This document shows positions 36,501-42,345 of a stretch of 54,478 nucleotides of DNA, one piece after another. The notes under the pieces are model-generated. The model ran no database searches. It was not told the DNA's origin and was given only the letters and a program-made list of their open reading frames with translations. The stretch's first letter is position 1; each line of letters opens with the position of its first letter. Origin of the DNA: Intrasporangium_A sp039812505. GTDB lineage: Bacteria; Actinomycetota; Actinomycetes; Actinomycetales; Dermatophilaceae. Position numbers and translations under genes: made by a program. The stretch lies in assembly GCF_039812505.1 (NCBI RefSeq), contig NZ_JBDIAQ010000007.1, forward strand, positions 1-54,478. The letters are read 5' to 3'.

Positions 36501-36523
36501 CCCGCCAGCCCGCACCCGCCTGA
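33503..36523 (+). CDS. Membrane LysM protein with winged-helix and BTAD domains
   Basis: 1006 residues. A signal-like hydrophobic stretch (10-40) and helices near 66-90 and 120-140 precede a LysM domain at about 185-241 ('PRVVTVETGDTLWGISQQQY', 'DPDLIQPGLHLSIPG'). A Pro/Thr-rich linker (245-325) leads to a membrane helix near 333-352 followed by a basic stop-transfer (RRRARQ). The cytoplasmic remainder ends in a winged-helix-like part ('LRLLGPIRLDNPRGPRPAAP', 'LDQAVWPGQNTRTGSRAAAL') and a BTAD domain ('ALWALGKGLGVAPENETLWR'), as in SARP-type regulators. It links wall sensing to the cytoplasm; a role in anchoring the pilus or signalling its assembly is inferred. It is the longest gene of the pilus operon. 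Confidence 0.82.
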   Translation: MTGHRPMSRAARTLLTGLAALTALAALTAGIPVALHALAGPAIPDTLPSLEQVRAVLARPEDGTLLLGALKYAGWAGWLWFLASLASHAAAQLRQIRSAHHGKVITATVPRLVRADWIARLVAAVLALGAAAITLPAGAAPAHAITAGQAQPTAAAAAAATPVPAAASQRDGLPGTTTVTRHVPRVVTVETGDTLWGISQQQYGTGYQWDELFAANQGAPQAGGHLTDPDLIQPGLHLSIPGKTDTVTTTTPRTASHHKDGQTSAGPPPTPPPAASTPATPAEQAPTRPGTATTPRAQPQPTPTPTPAPTQSSTISSAAAPAPDPGGHGPVRTVTGLGALAAAGLLALYTRRRARQARTRRPGQPITLPTGEAALTEAQLRAAADPITVHHLDLALRTLAHNATTQQLPIPALRAARITPDTIELYLADPASQLPDPFTPAVDDPGVWTLHRADLDNTLLEPTQAEATLAPYPTLVTIGHDENQAHLLVNLEQLRTLTITGRHEDAQPVLAALAVELIASGWADAADITLVGILPELADALGAGNVTYVDTLEQVLAGLKHTAAVTTQAMTVADVDTPTQARAAGLEPDAWTPHLLITGSAPTGAQRRRLEAILAGRPHTAIAAVLETQHPEQALGQWRLQVTGAAAALLQPAGIELTPQRLDPDTLARVIDGFRAADTAHPDRPAWADGITDETPLERLPDALPHPEATPPSGDTPVGAPPGSAGTVTETRRGPDTGELAAIIDPEQDLAHLADVIPAPARTLPTDRPVLRLLGPIRLDNPRGPRPAAPGTALKILTHLALAPGGHHEELDQAVWPGQNTRTGSRAAALAHARKWVGTGQAGRPYLALHTDDGGYRLDTAMTIDWALFQDLAGPRVAAADSQDLADALHLVYGKPLSKPRLAYAVDHEAAIIDMVVAVAHELGERYLHDGKPRAALWALGKGLGVAPENETLWRGLLKAAHQLRDPDRVDQVIHDLHAQMNALGVDLEPDTETLIDQITRQPAPA

Positions 36524-36533
36524 AGGACCACCC

Positions 36534-37160
36534 ATGACCACCAGCAGCAGCACCCTGACCCGGCTCGCCGCCCTCACCACGGCCGCCGCGACCATCCTGG
36601 CCGCGACCGGGTGCACCAGCGAACCCGCCGGCGCCGACAGCGCCCACCCCACCACCACGATCACGACCCCCGCCGTGACCAGCACACCCATACCCAGCGC
36701 CACATCCCTCACCGAGATGGAACAGGCCTACGCCGACGCCGAGAAGGCCTACCGCGCCTTCACCGCCAGCTACGCCAAAGCCGCAAGAACCTTCGACGCC
36801 ACAAAGCTCGACCGGGCTACAGGCACGCCTGAGGTCATCGCCAGTATCACAGGTGAAATCAAGCGGGCCGCTCCAGTCAAAGCAAGCGGGGCAACCATGG
36901 TGTGGACCCAGAAGATCAAGGACATCATCGGCACTAAATACGAGATCGGCAAACTCACCCAGCTACAGGTGTGCGCAGTGACAAACACCCGATTCTTCGA
37001 CAAGAACGGCAAGGACGTCACCATCACCAAGGACGGCAAGCGCGCGCAACCGACAACCACAGCTCGCGCCAACCAGATCCAACTGGTGTCCACCGACCAC
37101 GGAAAGACCTGGAAGGTCGACACCTTTGTCTACTCGGGAGAGGTCGGGATCCAATGTTGA
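36534..37160 (+). CDS. Small lipoprotein of the pilus operon
   Basis: 208 residues. The N-terminus ends in the lipobox 'ILAATGC' (Cys near residue 26) after a short hydrophobic stretch, so it is a lipoprotein. A Thr/Pro-rich spacer follows, then an acidic helical part ('MEQAYADAEKAYRAFTASYA') and a compact domain ('TNTRFFDKNGKDVTITKDGK', 'GKTWKVDTFVYSGEVG'). From about residue 95 the third codon positions are less G+C-biased than in neighbouring genes. The stop lies inside the start of the next gene. No family is recognised; a pilus or channel stabilising lipoprotein is plausible. Confidence 0.75.
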   Translation: MTTSSSTLTRLAALTTAAATILAATGCTSEPAGADSAHPTTTITTPAVTSTPIPSATSLTEMEQAYADAEKAYRAFTASYAKAARTFDATKLDRATGTPEVIASITGEIKRAAPVKASGATMVWTQKIKDIIGTKYEIGKLTQLQVCAVTNTRFFDKNGKDVTITKDGKRAQPTTTARANQIQLVSTDHGKTWKVDTFVYSGEVGIQC

Positions 37161-38020
37161 GGCGGCTCGGGGCTAGCGTTGCAACAGCAACGATATTGGC
37201 GATCGGGTTCGCCCCCTTTGCTGCCGCCGGCAGCGCCGGCAAGTGCATCAAACTGCCCAACGGCGCAACATGGTGCGAAGCAACTGTGGCAACACCGCGA
37301 TCTGCAGGAGGCGGAGGCGGGAGAGATGCGCATGTCGCATCCAGTCCTGTCGTGGAGGACGGCCCTGACGAGTTCTGGTTCCCCCCAATCACCGGGCTTG
37401 GGCCGGGGCGTTGGGGTGCAGACTTCGGTAGCTTCAAACTCAGCCTCGTCGATCCCGGGACGTCGTTCGGCATGAAGATACCGATGATCACTTTCGATGA
37501 CCCTGTGACTGCCGCTCCGGTCGCGGCCGCCGCGCCCACAGCCACACCCGTGCAGGTCGCGCAGATGGCGCGCGCGAAGATCACCCTGCCGAAGCCGACG
37601 ATCGGGTCGGCGCCCTGCTCGGCCGCGAACTGTATGGGCGCCGTCGGGGTCCCGGTCTGGCTGTGGACCGACCCGGCGAACTGGCGCCCGATCACCGCGT
37701 CGGCCAGTGTCGCCGGCATCACCGTCAACGTCCAGGCCCGGATGAGCTCCGTGGCCTGGTCGATGGGCGACGGGCACACCGTCACTTGCGCCACGCCAGG
37801 AACCAAGTTCGACCTCTCCTGGGGTTTCCGTGACTCACCCGACTGCGGCTACCGGTACCAGAAGACCTCCCGGAACCAGCCCGACGGGCGCTACACCCTG
37901 CGCGCGACCGCCACCTACGACGTCGTCTTCTCCGGCGCCTACACCGGCACCCTCAACCCGACCACCTCCTCGACGACCAGCCTCGCCATCGGCGAGTACC
38001 AGGTCATCATCGAACGCTGA
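37154..38020 (+). CDS. Secreted protein of unknown function
   Basis: 288 residues from ATG 37154, overlapping the lipoprotein stop. The N-terminus is a signal peptide ('VATATILAIGFAPFAAAGSA'). The mature part carries two pairs of Cys (CIKLPNGATWC, then CSAANC) and later two further Cys, suggesting disulfides. A central segment ('VWLWTDPANWRPITASASVA') and a beta-rich end ('YTLRATATYDVVFSGAYTGT') resemble secreted proteins coded next to Tad/conjugation clusters of actinomycetes. No catalytic motif is seen. The first ~130 codons are visibly less G+C-rich at third positions than the rest. Confidence 0.75.
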   Translation: MLRRLGASVATATILAIGFAPFAAAGSAGKCIKLPNGATWCEATVATPRSAGGGGGRDAHVASSPVVEDGPDEFWFPPITGLGPGRWGADFGSFKLSLVDPGTSFGMKIPMITFDDPVTAAPVAAAAPTATPVQVAQMARAKITLPKPTIGSAPCSAANCMGAVGVPVWLWTDPANWRPITASASVAGITVNVQARMSSVAWSMGDGHTVTCATPGTKFDLSWGFRDSPDCGYRYQKTSRNQPDGRYTLRATATYDVVFSGAYTGTLNPTTSSTTSLAIGEYQVIIER

Positions 38021-38058
38021 CACCCGAGCAGGCACACCACCACAGACAGGACCAGACC

Positions 38059-38124
38059 ATGTCCACCCAGGCCCCGCCTTCCGAGGCCACCGCCTGCCGG
38101 CGCCAAGAGATGAGTGCCCCGTGA
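38059..38124 (+). CDS. Possible 21-codon leader ORF coupled to the next gene
   Basis: ATG 38059 opens a 21-codon frame ('MSTQAPPSEATACRRQEM') whose TGA overlaps the GTG start of the next gene (GTGA). An ACAGG lies 7 bases upstream. It may serve only to bring ribosomes to the following start. Confidence in a functional peptide is low. Confidence 0.3.
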   Translation: MSTQAPPSEATACRRQEMSAP

Positions 38125-38423
38125 TCGCCGCTGTCATCGGAGCCACCCTCCTGGCCGCGGTCCTCGCCTGGGCCCTCGGCTCGATCGTCCTGCGCATCGC
38201 CGGGGTCCTGCTCGTGCTCATGGGCGCGCTCACCATGATCGTCACCGGCGACCTCACCACGCTGCTGATCGTGGCCATCGGTGTGCTCGCTTGGCTGGCT
38301 GGGCACCTGCTGCACGCCCTCAAGCACCGGTACTGGGCCAGCAGCCTCGCCTACCGGACCGTCCAGGTCCTCACCCGTGGGCGGCTCGACCCCGCCCGCG
38401 GCTGGGGCATCCCCACCGTCTGA
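38121..38423 (+). CDS. Small membrane protein
   Basis: 100 residues from GTG 38121. Three hydrophobic stretches cover the first 65 residues ('AVIGATLLAAVLAWALGSIV', 'AGVLLVLMGALTMIVTGDL', 'LIVAIGVLAWLAGHLLHAL'), then a basic, aromatic tail ('KHRYWASSLAYRTVQVLTR'). It has no own Shine-Dalgarno; the 21-codon ORF that overlaps its start probably couples its translation. It sits at the end of the pilus operon and is likely a membrane component of unknown role. No known family is recognised. Confidence 0.65.
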   Translation: MIAAVIGATLLAAVLAWALGSIVLRIAGVLLVLMGALTMIVTGDLTTLLIVAIGVLAWLAGHLLHALKHRYWASSLAYRTVQVLTRGRLDPARGWGIPTV

Positions 38424-38437
38424 AGCGAGCCGAGCGC

Positions 38438-38839
38438 GTGTATGCCAAGACCCTCATCCCAGGACCGGCGCTCGCCGTGCCCACGATCACCGCCACGACC
38501 CCGCTCGGCGACATCCTGTTCCCACAGCTGACGGCCCTCGGTTGGACCACGTTCGGGCAGGCAGGACCCTCCCCAGCCCCGGGGACCGTGCACATCTCAC
38601 CCGGTGAGGGGCTCCGCCTCATCATCGAGGGTGAGACCCTGCTCGAGGACTCCACCAACCCGGCCGCCCCACCCGGATGGTGGCAAGCCGTCAGTGCGCT
38701 CGATGACCGGGTCGTGGTCGTCATCGTCCCCAGCGGACGCGTCGACCTCGCCGACCCCGATCAGGGACGGCAGCTGTCCACCTTGCAGGACGAGGGCATT
38801 GGTGTGTACGCGCTGCTGCCCCTGACCCACGCATCTTGA
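38438..38839 (+). CDS. Hypothetical soluble protein at end of the pilus operon
   Basis: 133 residues from GTG 38438, 14 bases after the previous stop. It is rich in beta-strands and Pro ('LAVPTITATTPLGDILFPQL') and holds 'SPGEGLRLIIEGETLLEDST' and the C-terminal 'VVVVIVPSGRVDLADPD', with no membrane segment. The GTG lacks a clear Shine-Dalgarno. It may be a regulatory or partner protein of the pilus system. Four bases after its stop the minus-strand dehydrogenase remnant ends, so this gene marks the end of the pilus operon. Confidence 0.55.
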   Translation: MYAKTLIPGPALAVPTITATTPLGDILFPQLTALGWTTFGQAGPSPAPGTVHISPGEGLRLIIEGETLLEDSTNPAAPPGWWQAVSALDDRVVVVIVPSGRVDLADPDQGRQLSTLQDEGIGVYALLPLTHAS

Positions 38840-38842
38840 TGG

Positions 38843-39303
38843 TCAGGCGTGTCCCGCTCGCCTGCGGGCGAGCTCGGCGAGGGTGGCCCAGTCGCGTTCG
38901 GACCAGCCGGCCGAGATCGCCTCGAGCAGGGCGTCTTGGATCAGGCTGCCGGTGGGTAGCGGCATGGACCGATCGTGGGCGGCGGCCAGGGCGAGCCGGA
39001 CGTCCTTGACGTCCTAGCCGGGCCGTGAAGCCTGCCGGCTCGTGGGCCCGGGTGGCCATGAGCCCGCCGTACGTGCTGTAGACCGGGCCAGGGAACACGC
39101 TGGCGGAGACCAGCTCGATGAAGTCGGTCGCTGCGACCCCGTAGCCCTCGACGAGGGCGGTCGCCTCGCTGGTCGCCTCGATCGCGGCGGCGAGCAGGAA
39201 GTTCACGGCGATCTTGACGACGTTGGCCCGGACCGGCTCGGCACCGAGCTCCCAGACGCGGGTGGCCAGCGGCTCTCGGTATTCGACGAGGTGGGGCGAG
39301 TAT
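38843..39303 (-). pseudogene. Frameshifted C-terminal remnant of an NAD(P)-dependent 3-hydroxyisobutyrate dehydrogenase-type gene
   Basis: The minus strand codes 'FLLAAAIEATSEATALVEGY' and 'SASVFPGPVYSTYGGLMA', which are the NAD-binding_11 (C-terminal) domain of beta-hydroxyacid dehydrogenases. The frame then breaks after 'HEPAGFTARL' near 39,015, and one base later the family sequence resumes in another frame ('KDVRLALAAAHDRSM') and runs to a normal TGA at 38843-38845. The N-terminal Rossmann domain is absent: a TGA closes the frame at about 39,303. It is a 5'-truncated, frameshifted relic, probably left by an insertion or deletion at this spot. Confidence 0.8.
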
Positions 39304-39655
39304 CACAGTGTGCACCGTCGTACCGAGGCGCTGCCAAGCGCGCGGTCCCGACGGCTCGCGTCCAGTCAGATCGCGGCCAGGGCTCGTGGCGGGGGTTCGC
39401 AGCCCTGAACCGCATGTCCATAGGAGATCAGTTCAGGACCACGGTCGCTCACCGTGTACCCGTGATCGTGTAGGCATCCACCGTCGCATCGCTCAGCTCG
39501 TCGCCTGGTACCGCAACTTCGAGACCGGCACCCGCGGCAGCCCTCGGATCGGATCACGTCCTGCATCGAACAACCCGACTTGGCCGCGGCGCGACCGAGG
39601 TCGGAGTGGTAGTTGCACGGAGGCAATCTACCGTGCACGACCGGGCCGGCCTCGC
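39304..39655. other. No gene recognised
   Basis: 352 bases between the dehydrogenase relic and the exonuclease gene. Short frames occur on both strands but none has a start with a Shine-Dalgarno or a recognisable domain. The codon bias seen in real genes here is lost. It looks like decayed sequence around an old insertion. Confidence 0.5.
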
Positions 39656-40219
39656 TTATGAACAGTCCATTGACCACAGGACATGCAGCATCGCGAACGT
39701 GTCGCCGAGCGCCCGGTGGCCGCCGTCAAGGCGGCACCACGGGCGACCCTCGATATCGGCTCGGGCCCGCATGGCGCAGTCCCAGCGGGCCGGGTTCGCC
39801 AACGGGTGCCAGGCACCCGACATGAGCGCGACGGCGCCGCGGTCGTACTCGGCGTTGTACGCCACCAGACGCCGGCCGCCCACCGCATCCTCCAGCCAGG
39901 GCAGCACCTCCTCCCACCTCGGGGCGCCTGCGACATCGTCGCAGGTGATGCCATGCACCCGTGTGGCAGCGGCCGCGATGGGGCATCCAGGGTTCACCAG
40001 CGTGTCGAGCAAGACCTTCCCGGTGGGGGAGATGACGGCGATCTCACAGACCGCACCGTGCAGATCGGTCGTCTCGACATCCACGAGCACCGAGCGCTGC
40101 GGGTCCAGCATGAGCCTGACTCTCCGGCGGGCCCGAACACGCCGGAGCAGGGGCAGCAGCCCGAGCGAGTGCCCCGCTGTTACCGGTGTCGTGACCGTCA
40201 TGGCGATCACCGTAGCCAC
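39656..40219 (-). CDS. DnaQ-like 3'-5' exonuclease (DEDDh)
   Basis: Up to 187 residues from GTG 40219; the true start may be ATG 40201 or lower, since no Shine-Dalgarno is clear. The DEDDh motifs are complete: Exo I 'SVLVDVETTDLHGAV' (Asp and Glu), Exo II 'GGRRLVAYNAEYDRGAVALM' (Asn-Asp) and Exo III 'HRALGDT' (His-x4-Asp). The enzyme trims single-stranded DNA or RNA 3' ends and could act as a proofreading or repair subunit. It stands alone, in a region of decayed and repeated sequence, and might be a cargo gene of the element or a chromosomal relic. The short N-terminal basic stretch ('RRVRARRRVRL') is unusual. Confidence 0.85.
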   Translation of the reverse strand: MATVIAMTVTTPVTAGHSLGLLPLLRRVRARRRVRLMLDPQRSVLVDVETTDLHGAVCEIAVISPTGKVLLDTLVNPGCPIAAAATRVHGITCDDVAGAPRWEEVLPWLEDAVGGRRLVAYNAEYDRGAVALMSGAWHPLANPARWDCAMRARADIEGRPWCRLDGGHRALGDTFAMLHVLWSMDCS

Positions 40220-40904
40220 GAGGTGCGACAGACCGAACGGGCGGCATCAGCCGGCGTAGCACTAGACTGTCCCGCTGGCGCTCTCCACCCGAGCCCAGCT
40301 GCGAGGGGCGAGACGCGGGGGGAGCATCTCGGCCCCCTCGCCTGGGAGCACGCGATCCGGGGGGATCGCTTCAAGCCGACGGTCAAGGGCCTCGGAGAAG
40401 GACCAGCGGGGAGGGTTCGCCTTCCTTGACGCGTCCCGGTCATCTTCTCGCCGGGACTTCGCGGGTCGGCCGGTTCCACCAGTTTCTTGAACAACTCTTT
40501 ACGTTCCAGTCGTGCCGCATCGCCGTAGGCAGATGCCCCGGCACGGCTCACCGATCACGGTCGAGCCCTTGCCGCTTACCTGCGCACCGGGTCGGCGGGT
40601 TGCGGCGAGGCCGGCGCGCGAGTTTGAGCTCCTTCCTTCGACCGGCCAGGGCTTGGCAAGCCATGCCAGATCGTGTCTTGCCAAGCTCTGGGGGCTGCGC
40701 GCCACCTGATAGGTGGCGCGCGGCAAGACCGGGTCTGACCTGCGCAAACGCCACTTTCGGCGTATCGCGCGCCACTGCGCGCGCCACCTTGGTGGCGCGC
40801 GGCAAAACCGTCCCTGACCTGCGCAAACGCCACTTTCGTGGAGTCTGCGCGCCACAAACGCCACTTTCCTGGACCAGACCCTAGGAAAGCAGAAGGAGGG
40901 GAAC
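40220..40904. other. Gene-free stretch with repeats
   Basis: 685 bases without a supported gene. A minus-strand frame contains 'ERKELFKKLVEPADPRSPG' (near 40,500) that looks like a protein fragment, but no family was recognised and it lacks a proper start. The right half holds two copies of a hairpin-bearing repeat (40697-40868) and the first copy of a 19-base repeat whose second copy overlaps the next small gene. Confidence 0.5.
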
Positions 40905-40922
40905 GTGTCTTACCAAGCTCTG
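40672..40922. repeat. 19-base direct repeat flanking the hairpin units
   Basis: CGTGTCTTGCCAAGCTCTG (40672-40690) and CGTGTCTTACCAAGCTCTG (40904-40922) differ at one base. The second copy contains the GTG start of the small gene at 40905, so a gene start appears to have been duplicated on the other side of the hairpin units. Confidence 0.75.
40697..40868. repeat. Two tandem ~79-base units, each a GC hairpin plus a conserved 25-base tail, with a third partial tail
   Basis: Hairpin 1 has perfect 11-base arms (GCGCGCCACCT/AGGTGGCGCGC, 40697-40721), hairpin 2 has perfect 10-base arms (40779-40800). Each is followed by a related linker and the same 25-base sequence, at 40735-40759 and 40814-40838 (core GCGCAAACGCCACTTTCG); a shortened third tail AAACGCCACTTTC is at 40856-40868. 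The distance between the 25-base copies is 79 bases. It is unlike a terminator (no T run). Confidence 0.8.
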
Positions 40923-41090
40923 CGCTGCCACGCGCTGCCGGCGGGCCGGGCCCAGCACATGGCGGACCGCGCGGTTGGGAAGGGCCGCCGATCAGCCCGC
41001 GGACGGTCTCGAGCCGAGGGTCCTTCGGGTGGTCTCGCGCAAACCTTCGGCTGGCATGTCACACCGAGTCGCACAGGCACACCTACATAG
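40905..41090 (+). CDS. Small basic protein, unknown function
   Basis: 61 residues from GTG 40905, preceded by the very strong AAGGAGGGG 4 bases before. The peptide is basic ('GKGRRSARGRSRAEGPSGGL') and has no recognised domain. The quality of the ribosome site argues for a real gene although the product is undefined. Its first codons lie in the second copy of a 19-base repeat. Confidence 0.45.
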   Translation: MSYQALRCHALPAGRAQHMADRAVGKGRRSARGRSRAEGPSGGLAQTFGWHVTPSRTGTPT

Positions 41091-41163
41091 CCACCAAAGG
41101 GACCCGTTCCAGGTCGAAGGGAGACACGTGCCGTGACAACCGAGAGCGCTGCGACACGCCGCA

Positions 41164-41190
41164 GGTGGCCGCCTTTCAGAAATGGCCACC
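41164..41190. promoter_or_regulatory. Inverted repeat GGTGGCC-N13-GGCCACC upstream of the ribbon-helix-helix gene
   Basis: Perfect 7-base arms, 23 bases before the ATG at 41213. An operator for the downstream DNA-binding protein (autoregulation) is likely from position. Confidence 0.45.
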
Positions 41191-41212
41191 GATTGGCGGT
41201 TCACTTGTCCCC

Positions 41213-41719
41213 ATGCGACGTGCGAAGTCACTGGGGCGCCCACGGTTGGGTCGTTCCCGTCTCGCGTACGGACCGTCCATCGAGGCGCAGGTCATCGACC
41301 GGCTCGTCAAGCAGAGCGCGGAGGCCGGCATCCCGAAGACCACGTACCTCGAACGGGTGGTCTCCTTGGCGCACGGCTTCGAGTCGCCTTTCCTGCGCCC
41401 GACGATGCAGCCTCTGCCGACAGCCGTCGATGCACAAGAGCTGCAAGCGTACGTGGCTGAGCTGCGGTCCAGCCCGGAGCGGTGCACCCCGGTCCGATCG
41501 GATGTTCCCACCCGCGTCGCCCTGCTACGGCTCGACGAGGAGCTCGGCGAGCGGATCAACGCCTGGTGCGATGAGCACGACGTGGACTACGCGGCCTATG
41601 TGCGCAGCATCCTGCGTCTTGCGGCCGGGTACGAGTCGGCCGATGAGCTTCGCCCACGTGTGGTGCAGGACGAGCTCATCCCTGTCAACCGGGATGGGAG
41701 GCGCGCCGTGGCGAGCTGA
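41213..41719 (+). CDS. Tandem ribbon-helix-helix-like DNA-binding protein
   Basis: 168 residues from ATG 41213 (GTG 41165 in frame is an alternative; neither has a clear Shine-Dalgarno). Two similar halves are visible: 'EAQVIDRLVKQSAEAGIPKT' ending in 'VSLAHGFES', and 'RVALLRLDEELGERINAWCD' ending in 'LRLAAGYES'. Each has the strand-helix-helix spacing of ribbon-helix-helix domains, so one chain could act like a dimer. It would bind DNA, perhaps its own upstream palindrome or the repeats at 40697-40868. Strong hairpins directly after the stop could end transcription. Family assignment is from pattern only. Confidence 0.6.
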   Translation: MRRAKSLGRPRLGRSRLAYGPSIEAQVIDRLVKQSAEAGIPKTTYLERVVSLAHGFESPFLRPTMQPLPTAVDAQELQAYVAELRSSPERCTPVRSDVPTRVALLRLDEELGERINAWCDEHDVDYAAYVRSILRLAAGYESADELRPRVVQDELIPVNRDGRRAVAS

Positions 41720-41724
41720 CAAAG

Positions 41725-41756
41725 GCGAAGTCCCCGCCTTTGGCGAGGCGAGGACT
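41725..41756 (+). terminator. Hairpin after the ribbon-helix-helix gene (terminator or IS605-type end relic)
   Basis: GAAGTCC (41725-41731) pairs with GGACTTC (41750-41756), with an inner CGCC-TTT-GGCG stem. It begins 6 bases after the stop at 41719. The form resembles both a rho-independent-like stem without a T run and the right-end stem of IS605/TnpB-type elements; no TnpB gene is present. Confidence 0.5.
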
Positions 41757-41771
41757 TCAACGGGTAGGCGG

Positions 41772-41793
41772 GGATCCCCTAGCCGGGGGATCC
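41772..41793. repeat. Perfect hairpin GGATCCCC-N6-GGGGATCC
   Basis: 8-base arms, extendable by flanking GC pairs. It follows the previous stem by 15 bases, so the two may form a composite transcription stop. Confidence 0.6.
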
Positions 41794-42035
41794 GCCGGGC
41801 CAGACCGAGTAGCCGCTCGACTGGCGAAATCTTCAGTTGGTTCACCTTCGAGCGAGGAAGGAGGTTCTCGGCTTGAAGGAGGTTCTGGGTTCGAGCATAC
41901 CCAACGTGCGATGGGGCATACCTGAGATGCCTCCGGTCGGCGTGTCATTGACACTAGCGATGCGTTCTAGGCGGCTGGTATCTGAGCGCGGCTACGCTGG
42001 CGCTGGCCACCTTGTCCAGGACCTGCGGAGGCTCC

Positions 42036-42314
42036 TTGATCCCCGACGGGATGCAGCGCAAGAGCGTCGACCTGCCGATCGAGCACGTCCACCAGCTGGA
42101 GGCCGCCGAGCGGGCCGATGGCGCGAGCCCGCCCACCCGGTTGGCGGCGCTGGTGCAGGTCTGGGTCGAAGACCCCGCGGTTCAGCAGCAGGTGCGGCAG
42201 GTGGCCGTCCAGATGACCACCCAGAAGCGCCGCAGGCGGCAGGACGCCGCGGCCCGCGCCCGGGCGGCCCGCGCGGAACGACGCCGGCGAGCGGGGGCCG
42301 AGCCCGGCAGCTGA
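42036..42314 (+). CDS. Small basic ribbon-helix-helix-like protein preceding the primase gene
   Basis: 92 residues from TTG 42036, preceded by GGAGG 5 bases before; ATG 42051 is an alternative without a Shine-Dalgarno. 'RKSVDLPIEHVHQLEAAERA' with 'TRLAALVQVWVEDPAVQQQV' has the strand-helix-helix spacing of small DNA-binding proteins, and the tail is a highly basic helix ('TTQKRRRRQDAAARARAARA'). It lies 31 bases before the primase-helicase gene, so it may regulate or load it. Family not recognised. Confidence 0.6.
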   Translation: MIPDGMQRKSVDLPIEHVHQLEAAERADGASPPTRLAALVQVWVEDPAVQQQVRQVAVQMTTQKRRRRQDAAARARAARAERRRRAGAEPGS

Positions 42315-42345
42315 CGAGCGGCCGGCGCGGCGGGGGTGAGCCGCG

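Larger units (their letters stand above)
41720..42035. other. Gene-free stretch with two strong hairpins and an 18-base-spaced repeat
   Basis: 316 bases without a gene. It holds a compound hairpin (41725-41756), a hairpin GGATCCCC/GGGGATCC (41772-41793), and GAAGGAGGTTCT twice (41857-41868 and 41875-41886). Beyond 41,900 nothing is recognised. Confidence 0.5.

Noticed and set aside
39308..39661. Plus-strand frame in the decayed stretch
   Set aside because: No ribosome site, no domain and weak codon bias.
40697..40868. Possible telomere-like palindromes of a linear replicon
   Set aside because: They are internal to the window, few in number, and lack the densely packed loops known at Streptomyces ends.
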